From NCBI GenBank assembly GCA_025060595.1, contig JANXBX010000013.1, forward strand, positions 1-57,269: a stretch of DNA of 57,269 nt, given 5' to 3'. The translations under genes were made by a program, and so were the position numbers. This DNA is from Synergistota bacterium. GTDB taxonomy: Bacteria; Synergistota; GBS-1. Of this stretch, positions 51,738 to 57,269 are shown piece by piece; the stretch's first letter is position 1; the number at the start of each line of letters is the position of its first letter. The notes below the pieces were generated by a model, which saw only the letters and a list, made by a program, of their open reading frames with translations, was not told the DNA's origin and made no database searches.

Positions 51738-52526
51738 TTACCTCTTCAATCCGCTTGCAGTCCTCAACATATCATCCGCGGTTTGGATCGTCCTTGAGTT
51801 AAACTCATAAGATCTCTGAGCAACTATCATCCTAACCATTTCTTCCACCACTTGAACGTTAGACGCCTCTAAGAAGCCTTGCTGAACGGTTCCAAAGCCC
51901 TCAGCCCCAGGATTTCCCTCTATGGGAGCACCAGATGCAGCGGTCTCGATGAATAGATTCTTACCTATAGCCTTAAGTCCAGCAGGATTTATAAACCTAG
52001 CTAAAATCAATTGTCCTAATACCTCTGGCTCTGTAGCGCCTGCCCTTTTAACTACCACATTTCCATCACTGGTAACGGTTATAGACTCCGCATCCTCCGG
52101 AACCGTCAGGGCAGGTTCAATCCTATAACCATCCGCAGTAACTATATTACCTTCGCTATCGATCTTAAAACTTCCGTCTCTCGTATAGGCTATAGTTCCA
52201 TCAGGCAAAGTTACCCTGAAGAAACCATCTCCCTCTATAGCGAGATCAAGAGGATTCCCAGTATTTATAAGCGCTCCCTGAAAGAAAAGCTTCTGCGTAG
52301 AAGATACCTTTACCCCTAAGCCAACCTGTATCGCTGTGGGAAGCTGTTCCCCAGTTATATTAGGGACTCCAGCTTCTCTTCCGGTCTGATAGAAAAGATC
52401 TTCAAAATCCGCTCTATTTTTCTTAAAACCAACGGTATTAGCATTTGCCAAATTATTGGATATGGTATCAAGATGAAACTGCTCAGCTATCATACCAGTT
52501 GAGGCAGACCAAAGAGCTCTTATCAA
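51738..52526 (-). CDS. flgG: Flagellar basal-body rod protein FlgG (distal rod)
   Basis: 262 aa. N-terminus IRALWSASTGMIAEQFHLDTISNNLANANTVGFKK region gives the axial D0 motif, C-terminus MVRMIVAQRSYEFNSRTIQTADDMLRTA the second half. FFQGALINTGNPLDLAIEGDGFF is also typical. Length matches E. coli FlgG (260). TTG start 52526. Forms the distal rod. Six nt before flgA. Confidence 0.96.
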   Translation of the reverse strand: MIRALWSASTGMIAEQFHLDTISNNLANANTVGFKKNRADFEDLFYQTGREAGVPNITGEQLPTAIQVGLGVKVSSTQKLFFQGALINTGNPLDLAIEGDGFFRVTLPDGTIAYTRDGSFKIDSEGNIVTADGYRIEPALTVPEDAESITVTSDGNVVVKRAGATEPEVLGQLILARFINPAGLKAIGKNLFIETAASGAPIEGNPGAEGFGTVQQGFLEASNVQVVEEMVRMIVAQRSYEFNSRTIQTADDMLRTASGLKR

Positions 52527-52541
52527 GCAGACCTCACCTCC

Positions 52542-53339
52542 TTAAGCCACCCTTGTCAAATTAGTTATGGCCCTCTCTAGAGTTTCATCTTGAGTTAAAA
52601 CCATCCTTTGATTCATCTCATAAGCTCTATGTGCTTCTATAAGATGAACCATCTCTTTCACAGGAGAAACATTGCTGCCCTCAAGGGCACCAACCTCAAG
52701 ATTTATGTTTTCTTGAGGGATGGGACTTCCGCTATCCTTAGTCTCAGCGTAAAGGTTACTACCAATCCTCTTAAGATAGGTGGGCTTTTGAAACCTAACT
52801 ATAAGTAAAGTTCCTCCCTCTTCCCCATTTATGAAGAACCTACCATCCTCAGCGAAGGTAATTCTACTTCCCTCAGGAACATTTATTGGCCCACCCTCGC
52901 TTAAAAGAATATGCCCGCTTTGAGAAACCACGTTGCCTTGAGAGTTTATGGTAAAGCTACCAGCGCGAGTGTAATACCTATTTCCCTTAGAGTCCTGAAG
53001 GACAAAGAAAGTCCCCTCATCACGTAAAGCTAAATCTAAAGGATTACCTGTGGGTATTAAAGGACCGAGGCTACTCTCTATATAAGTCTCATCAACAACG
53101 CTTGCTGTCCCAAGTCTTCCAACGAAAGGTGCACCTTTGATTGGAAGGAGAAAGTCTTTCAACGAGGAAGGGGTTAAATCATTCACTCTAACTATACTAT
53201 GCTGAGGATGTGCCCTAAAAATAGTTTCTTCACGCTTAAAACCAACGGTATTCGCATTAGCTAGGTTGTTAGCCACCACATCGGTACGTGTAAGCTGAAC
53301 AAGCATACCGCTACAGCCCGTGTAAATTCCCCTTATCAA
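52542..53339 (-). CDS. flgF: Flagellar basal-body rod protein FlgF (proximal rod)
   Basis: 265 aa. N-terminus IRGIYTGCSGMLVQLTRTDVVANNLANANTVGF and C-terminus MVHLIEAHRAYEMNQRMVLTQDETLERA match rod proteins; the central domain (GNPLDLALRDEGTFFV) is closer to FlgF than FlgG. Assigned FlgF because FlgG follows. TTG start 53339 overlaps the mreB stop (TTGA). Confidence 0.9.
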   Translation of the reverse strand: MIRGIYTGCSGMLVQLTRTDVVANNLANANTVGFKREETIFRAHPQHSIVRVNDLTPSSLKDFLLPIKGAPFVGRLGTASVVDETYIESSLGPLIPTGNPLDLALRDEGTFFVLQDSKGNRYYTRAGSFTINSQGNVVSQSGHILLSEGGPINVPEGSRITFAEDGRFFINGEEGGTLLIVRFQKPTYLKRIGSNLYAETKDSGSPIPQENINLEVGALEGSNVSPVKEMVHLIEAHRAYEMNQRMVLTQDETLERAITNLTRVA

Positions 53340-54352
53340 TGAAGCTTCCCTCCTCTTATAACCCCACCTCTTAAAATATCAAGCTCCTCCAAAGCTTTGC
53401 CAGTTCCCCTCGCAACGCATGTTATTGGATCTTCAGCAACCATCGCAGGAACACCGGTCCTCTGAGATATAAGCCTATCCATACCATCGAGCAAAGCTCC
53501 TCCTCCTGTGAGAATTATGCCCCTTTCGATTATGTCTGCTGCAAGCTCAGGTGGGGTCTTCTCCAAAACTCCCTCAACACCCTTAACTATAGCTTCAACC
53601 TCTTCCCTTATTGCCTCAAGGACATCTTGCGTAGTTATCTCTATAGTCCTTGGAAGCCTCTGAATAAGATCGCGTCCCCTTATCTCCATCCTCTTTATCT
53701 CTTTAGGCATAACCGAGCCTATCCTTTTCTTTACCTCCTCGGCTGTCTGCTCACCTATAAGCAAGTTATACTTACTTTTAACATACTTAACTATAGCTTC
53801 ATCCATCTTGCTTCCAGCTATCCTTAAAGAGGTGCTTATCACTATCCCACCAAGGGATATAACCGCTATATCAGTCGTTCCACCACCTATGTCAACCACC
53901 ATATTTCCTCTCGGCTCAGCTACATCAAGCCCAGCACCTATAGCCGCAGCCATCGGTTCCTCTATCAGAAAGGCCTCCGAGGCACCTACCTGAACCGCAG
54001 CCTCAAGCACGGCTCTCTTTTCCACATCAGTTGCCCCAGAGGGTATACATATCATAACTCTCGGTCTAAATAAAGAACGTCTCTTCCCCAAAGCCTTTTT
54101 AAGAAAATGACGAAGCATGGCTTCCGTAACTTCGTAGTCGGCTATAACTCCTTCCTTCAAAGGCCTGACAGCAACTATGTTTCCAGGGGTCCTCCCAAGC
54201 ATTCTATGAGCCTCTTCCCCAACGGCTAATATCTTTCGAGTACTGGTATCCATCGCAACAACGGAAGGCTCATTTAAAACAATCCCTTCTCCCCTAACAT
54301 AAACCAGAACGGTCGCAGTACCAAGATCAATCCCAATGTCCCTTCGAAGCAT
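53336..54352 (-). CDS. mreB: Rod shape-determining actin homologue MreB
   Basis: 338 aa from ATG 54352, the family start; longer frames run into the leader. DIGIDLGTATVLVYVRG (phosphate 1), GGTTDIAVISLGG (phosphate 2) and GIILTGGGALLDGM (adenosine) are the actin-fold nucleotide motifs. Organises lateral wall synthesis as membrane-bound filaments. Its gene heads the flagellar rod and ring cluster, so shape and flagellum are co-transcribed. ATG has GGGAGAG about 9 nt upstream. Confidence 0.95.
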   Translation of the reverse strand: MLRRDIGIDLGTATVLVYVRGEGIVLNEPSVVAMDTSTRKILAVGEEAHRMLGRTPGNIVAVRPLKEGVIADYEVTEAMLRHFLKKALGKRRSLFRPRVMICIPSGATDVEKRAVLEAAVQVGASEAFLIEEPMAAAIGAGLDVAEPRGNMVVDIGGGTTDIAVISLGGIVISTSLRIAGSKMDEAIVKYVKSKYNLLIGEQTAEEVKKRIGSVMPKEIKRMEIRGRDLIQRLPRTIEITTQDVLEAIREEVEAIVKGVEGVLEKTPPELAADIIERGIILTGGGALLDGMDRLISQRTGVPAMVAEDPITCVARGTGKALEELDILRGGVIRGGKLH

Positions 54353-54380
54353 TCCTATGCTCTCTCCCTTCCCTCCCATA

Positions 54381-54415
54381 GGCAGACTTCCCTGCCATTT
54401 TAATTTTCGGCAGGG
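54381..54415 (-). promoter_or_regulatory. Alternative stems in mreB leader
   Basis: On the minus strand CCCTGCC (54409-54415) pairs with GGCAGGG (54390-54396), and the same GGCAG can pair with CTGCC (54381-54385). The two stems exclude each other and lie 29 nt or more before the start codon, an attenuator-like layout. Confidence 0.35.
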
Positions 54416-54433
54416 TTCTTTCAATCTTTACCT

Positions 54434-54446
54434 ATTATACTATAAT
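54434..54446. promoter_or_regulatory. Divergent -10 elements for mreB operon and SDR gene
   Basis: TATAAT on the plus strand at 54441-54446 (36 nt before the SDR ATG) and TATAAT on the minus strand at 54434-54439 (toward mreB). No clean -35 boxes. The two would compete. Confidence 0.45.
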
Positions 54447-54481
54447 AGATACTAAGGATTTAGAGAGGGGGGAGGCTCAGA

Positions 54482-55255
54482 ATGGGCATACTTGACAAGT
54501 TTTCCTTAAATGGTAAAAGTGCCTTAGTAACTGGAGCATCAAGAGGCATAGGAAGAGCCATAGCAGAAGCCTTAGCGGAAGCAGGTGCAGAAGTTACAAT
54601 TACTGCAAGAAACATGGTAGCCCTGCAGGAAACGCTAAGAAAGATAGCCTGGTTAGGAGGAAAGGGATACGCCATAGACGGAGACCTCCTTAAGGAGGAG
54701 GATATAAAAAAGATAGTTAACTTTGCTCTAGAAAAGATGGGGAAAATAGATATACTTGTTAATTCTGCTGGAGCCATACACAGAGAAAAGGCTGAAACGC
54801 ATCCCATAGAAAAGTGGGATGAGATAGTTAATCTAAACTTAAAAAGCGTCTTTATAATAACGCAACTTGTAGCACGAAGTATGATCGAAAGAAAAATCCA
54901 GGGTTCCATAATAAATATAGCCTCGCTAATGTCCTTTGCAGCAGGAATAAATATATGCGCCTATGCCGCAAGCAAGGGAGGAGTAGCTCAGCTAACCAAG
55001 GAGCTTGCAAATGAATGGGGAAAATATGGAATAAGGGTCAATGCCATCGCACCAGGATATATAGAAACAGATCTAACTGAAGCATTGAGAAAGAATCCTG
55101 AAAGAAACGAACGCATCCTATCAAGGATAGCCCTTGGTAGATGGGGTAAACCAGAGGACCTAAAGGGAATAGCGGTTTTCCTAGCTTCAGAGGCCTCTTC
55201 TTACGCAACAGGAGGAATATTCATAATAGATGGGGGTTGGCTCTGGAACGTATAA
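54482..55255 (+). CDS. Short-chain dehydrogenase (SDR), gluconate 5-dehydrogenase/KduD-like
   Basis: 257 aa classical SDR. GASRGIGRAIAEAL (cofactor), NSAGAIHREK, NIASLMSFAAGIN with catalytic Ser, YAASKGG (Tyr/Lys) and NAIAPGYIETDLT are all present. The N-terminus MGILDKFSLNGKSALVTGA, with the extra DKFSLNGK strand, is typical of gluconate 5-dehydrogenase and 2-deoxy-D-gluconate dehydrogenase rather than FabG, but FabG-like roles cannot be excluded. GGGGGGAGG upstream. Own promoter; monocistronic. Confidence 0.9.
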   Translation: MGILDKFSLNGKSALVTGASRGIGRAIAEALAEAGAEVTITARNMVALQETLRKIAWLGGKGYAIDGDLLKEEDIKKIVNFALEKMGKIDILVNSAGAIHREKAETHPIEKWDEIVNLNLKSVFIITQLVARSMIERKIQGSIINIASLMSFAAGINICAYAASKGGVAQLTKELANEWGKYGIRVNAIAPGYIETDLTEALRKNPERNERILSRIALGRWGKPEDLKGIAVFLASEASSYATGGIFIIDGGWLWNV

Positions 55256-55262
55256 AAAATTT

Positions 55263-55296
55263 TAGGGCCTCCCGAGGAGTTTCTTGGGAGGCCCTA
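55263..55296 (-). terminator. Intrinsic terminator of cold-shock gene
   Basis: TAGGGCCTCCC and GGGAGGCCCTA are exact 11-bp arms with a 12-nt loop. On the minus strand AAAATTTTTT follows, giving a proper T-tract for the csp gene. It can also stop SDR transcription on the plus strand, less efficiently. Confidence 0.9.
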
Positions 55297-55326
55297 CTGC
55301 AACTTACTTCCCTCTGGGGCTAAGGC

Positions 55327-55527
55327 TTAGATCTTCGTTACATTTATGGCCTGAGGGCCCTTAGGGGCTTGCTTAATTTCAAACTGTACTCTTTGTCCTT
55401 CCTCAAGCGTTCTGAAGCCCGTTCCCTTAATACCAGTATAATGAACAAACACATCTCCACCCTCATCGTCGGTGATGAACCCGTAACCCTTAGCCGCATT
55501 AAACCACTTCACTGTTCCAGTTCTCAT
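55327..55527 (-). CDS. cspA: Cold-shock domain protein (CspA family)
   Basis: 66 aa single-stranded nucleic-acid chaperone. RNP1 KGYGFI and RNP2 VFVHY are present, N-terminal [14 protein letters not shown] and C-terminal GPQAINVTK typical. ATG 55527 with AGGAGGT upstream. A leader of about 70 nt follows a strong promoter. Usually among the most abundant transcripts. Confidence 0.97.
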   Translation of the reverse strand: MRTGTVKWFNAAKGYGFITDDEGGDVFVHYTGIKGTGFRTLEEGQRVQFEIKQAPKGPQAINVTKI

Positions 55528-55604
55528 TACTTCTTTTACCTCCTGCTACACTTAAAGATTCACCCGCTTTAAAAAGGCGCGCCCCTCTCAAGCAGGTCAA
55601 GATC

Positions 55605-55633
55605 AGTATACCACTCCAAGATACCCCTGTCAA
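55605..55633 (-). promoter_or_regulatory. Sigma-70 promoter for cspA, overlapping proC stop
   Basis: Minus strand TTGACA (55628-55633), exactly 17 bp, TATACT (55605-55610). The -35 box contains part of the proC stop codon at 55630-55632. Confidence 0.85.
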
Positions 55634-56448
55634 TCAATATGGGAGTTTTTTTCAAGAAGCTCCCTCGTTATCTCCTTAGACTTCTCCGTCGCACTTTTTA
55701 TCGCCTTCATAAGGGCAGTCCTCAATCTGTTATCTTCAAGCTGATATATACCCTCTATGGTAACTCCCCCAGGCGTAACGACCATCTCCTTAAGCTCAGA
55801 AGGATGCCTACCGCTTTCCAAAAGCAGACGTGCAGCACCTATCATGGTGTAGGCCACGGCGTCAAGAGAAAGCTCTCTTGGCAAACCAACCATAAGTCCG
55901 CCATAAACCAATGCCTCAACTATAAGATAAAGATAGGCAGGCCCGCTACCTGACAAAGCGGTTAAGGCATCCATATATTTTTCCTCAACACGGACATACT
56001 TACCAAAAAGAGAGAAAAGCTCCTCAACCAGAGGTATCTCCTCATGAGGAAAATCCCCATCAGGAGAGTAAACCGTATACCCTGAATTCACCAAAACCGC
56101 CATATTAGTCATAGCCCTAATTATATGAGATTTAGGAGAGGCTTTCTTAAGAAGATTTAGCCCTATAGCAGCAGCGAAAGATATGACTATTTTGTTCTCC
56201 AAATAAGGTGAAAGCCTCCTCATCTCAGAGATTATTATACCGGGCTTAAGAGTGAAGATAACTAAATCTGCCTCTTTACAAGCCTCCTCATTATCCCTTA
56301 GGAGCTCCACTCCCTTTTCACTGAGGTACTCAATCCTGAGAGGGTTCCTCCTTGTGGCGACAACCTTCCCCGCCTTACCAGCTAAGGATGAGGCAATCGC
56401 TGAACCTATGGTGCCAGCTCCTATAATAGCTACCTTTAAACTCTCCAA
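55630..56448 (-). CDS. proC: Pyrroline-5-carboxylate reductase
   Basis: Last step of proline synthesis, P5C to proline with NAD(P)H. 272 aa, with Rossmann VAIIGAGTIGSAIASSL and the C-terminal SGSGPAYLYLIVEALVYGG and VVTPGGVTIEGI motifs. N-terminus slightly shorter than usual but complete. TTG start 56448 has only a weak GATGGGA site. A better ribosome site upstream (AGGAGGTGG) serves a 7-codon reading frame whose stop overlaps the proC start region; see 56436-56459. Cytoplasmic. Confidence 0.94.
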   Translation of the reverse strand: MESLKVAIIGAGTIGSAIASSLAGKAGKVVATRRNPLRIEYLSEKGVELLRDNEEACKEADLVIFTLKPGIIISEMRRLSPYLENKIVISFAAAIGLNLLKKASPKSHIIRAMTNMAVLVNSGYTVYSPDGDFPHEEIPLVEELFSLFGKYVRVEEKYMDALTALSGSGPAYLYLIVEALVYGGLMVGLPRELSLDAVAYTMIGAARLLLESGRHPSELKEMVVTPGGVTIEGIYQLEDNRLRTALMKAIKSATEKSKEITRELLEKNSHID

Positions 56449-56459
56449 ACGGGTCCCAT
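56436..56459 (-). CDS. Seven-codon upstream ORF overlapping proC start
   Basis: ATG 56459 opens MGPVWRV then TAA (56436-56438), out of frame with proC and overlapping its first four codons. It has the strong AGGAGGTGG ribosome site 9 nt upstream, while the proC TTG has a poor one. Suggests termination-reinitiation coupling. Not proven to be translated. Confidence 0.35.
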   Translation of the reverse strand: MGPVWRV

Positions 56460-56496
56460 CTTAAAAACCACCTCCTAAGAAAATAACTTAGTTAGA

Positions 56497-56505
56497 ATTA
56501 TACCA
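56497..56505 (-). promoter_or_regulatory. Extended -10 promoter for proC
   Basis: On the minus strand TGG is followed by TATAAT (56497-56502). No good -35. About 48 nt to the proC start. Confidence 0.5.
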
Positions 56506-56570
56506 TATCTTACTCAAACTTATAGAAGCTAAGGTAAGCTATTCCCTTTACAAATTCACGATTAAACAAA

Positions 56571-56607
56571 AACTGGGCCTGGGAAATAACCTTCCCTAAG
56601 CCCAGTT
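56571..56607 (-). terminator. Intrinsic terminator of the Synerg-CTERM gene
   Basis: AACTGGGC (56571-56578) and GCCCAGTT (56600-56607) pair, with an inner GGGAA/TTCCC stem. On the minus strand TTTTTGTTTAAT follows. Confidence 0.85.
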
Positions 56608-56644
56608 AGATTTCTAACTTTCAGATGTTAAAATAAACCTCAAT

Positions 56645-57269
56645 CTATCTCCTCCTTAAGACGAATAAAACAGGCAAAGATAAAATAAACACAAGACCAA
56701 GGGAGCTTCCGCCTGCCGAACAACCTCCACCGCCTCCACCTGATGGCGGAGATGAATAAAAGCTTATTATAGCTTTTATTGAGAGGTTACCATAACCATC
56801 TTTAGAATAATAATTATATAAATCATACCATACAATGCCATCAGGACTAACAAAACTCTCACCACGATTTATAATCACATTGCTACAATACCCACTTATA
56901 TAGCTTTCGCAACCCAAAGGATAGGCTCTTGATGGGAATTGAGGCCTAAGCTCTACAACAACCACAAAAGGCTCCCCCGCACTAAGATAAGGCGGATTGC
57001 TTAGTTTAATAGTATAATATCCTGTATAGTACAACCTCCCGCTTTCTATAGCATCGGGAGAAACAGAACCTATTCTCGGCGGAGTCGAGTAACCTGCATA
57101 TACCCTTATCGTATAATCTACATAACCGCCATTTAACATAAAAACCGAAAGCACAACCCCCATAAGATAGGAATCATAAAGAGCTTGAAAAGCGTTGGCT
57201 CCATAAATTCTCGTGCTCCCAGCATACATTAGTCCATTATTCATCCCACAATAGTCATTATAAAGAACA
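56645..57269 (-). CDS. C-terminal part of a secreted protein with Synerg-CTERM sorting signal, likely lectin-like/papain-type, 5' end outside window
   Basis: The frame is open to the right edge (VLYNDYCG precedes the ATG at 57244), so the gene starts outside. Residues YNDYCGMNNGLMYAG, a GANAFQALYDSYL strand and VDYTIRVYAGY resemble the lectin-like domain that follows a papain-type (C1) peptidase domain in several anaerobe surface proteins; the peptidase itself, if present, is off-window. The end reads GGGGGGCSAG, then a hydrophobic helix and RRR, the layout of Synerg-CTERM, a proposed sorting and anchoring signal of Synergistota. The Cys may be processed or lipidated. Followed by a strong terminator. 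Confidence 0.75.
   Translation of the reverse strand, partial: VLYNDYCGMNNGLMYAGSTRIYGANAFQALYDSYLMGVVLSVFMLNGGYVDYTIRVYAGYSTPPRIGSVSPDAIESGRLYYTGYYTIKLSNPPYLSAGEPFVVVVELRPQFPSRAYPLGCESYISGYCSNVIINRGESFVSPDGIVWYDLYNYYSKDGYGNLSIKAIISFYSSPPSGGGGGGCSAGGSSLGLVFILSLPVLFVLRRR

Noticed and set aside
54482..55255. FabG of fatty-acid synthesis
   Set aside because: Not near acyl-carrier genes and the N-terminal strand fits gluconate dehydrogenase types better, though not excluded.

Overview
The window looks like chromosomal DNA from a diderm, flagellated, peptide-fermenting anaerobe, most likely in the Synergistota. Three things point there. The last gene (56645 to the right edge) ends in a Gly-rich stretch, a GGCSAG motif, one membrane helix and an RRR tail, which is the layout of the Synerg-CTERM sorting signal. 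A flagellar P-ring and L-ring pair (flgI, flgH) implies an outer membrane. The gene content is dominated by peptide uptake and hydrolysis. Some families resemble Thermotoga (a short PurL of 606 aa, a monocluster ferredoxin, mreB next to flgFG), so Thermotogota was considered and judged less likely. DNA is AT-rich with frequent AGA, AGG and ATA codons, tight operons and many TTG or GTG starts, which suits a thermophile or moderate thermophile (inference).

Left to right. 1-4.2 kb (+): three peptidases, M20 (cut by the window edge), M28 and isoaspartyl dipeptidase IadA. 4.3-6.2 kb (-): a TPR lytic transglycosylase. 6.3-8.1 kb: a DUF72 protein (+) converging on Hsp33 and a Cys-rich zinc ribbon (-). 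8.1-13.5 kb (-): an oligopeptide ABC transporter, oppA-B-C-D-F. 13.5-25.0 kb (-): a long chain of nearly contiguous or overlapping genes comprising DUF445, mltG, DUF4911, yqeH, tldD, ftsK, thiamine pyrophosphokinase, then ugd, UDP-glucuronate decarboxylase, a DPM1-like GT2, a GT39-like membrane transferase and a small SMR/ArnE-like protein. The last five read like an Arn-type lipid-linked sugar pathway built around UDP-xylose.

25.0-28 kb: ferredoxin, an XRE plus ImmA/IrrE pair, a PAS-GGDEF diguanylate cyclase, a cupin, and the tail of an Rpn/PD-(D/E)XK-type protein. 28.0-36.3 kb (+): a purine operon purS-Q-L-F-N-D-M-guaB preceded by a perfect 10-bp inverted repeat; it makes AIR from PRPP and then skips to XMP, so purE, purC, purB, purH, purA and guaA must lie elsewhere. 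36.4-41.1 kb (-): alpha/beta hydrolase, membrane-anchored MurF, Ddl and a secreted seven-repeat propeller-like protein. 41.2-44.6 kb (-): DUF997 subunit, sodium:solute symporter and D-aminoacylase, a probable N-acyl-D-amino-acid uptake and use operon. 44.8-45.2 kb (+): a HesB-like protein and tRNA-Ala(CGC). 45.2-48.8 kb (-): MmgE/PrpD, a zinc alcohol dehydrogenase, MoaD/ThiS-like, and MobB with a C-terminal Fe-S domain.

48.9-54.4 kb (-): mreB-flgF-flgG-flgA-flgH-flgI-flgJ. 54.4-57.3 kb: an SDR oxidoreductase (+), a cold-shock protein, ProC and the 5'-truncated Synerg-CTERM protein (-). No insertion sequence, CRISPR array, rRNA or prophage was seen, and no gene-free stretch exceeds 300 bases.
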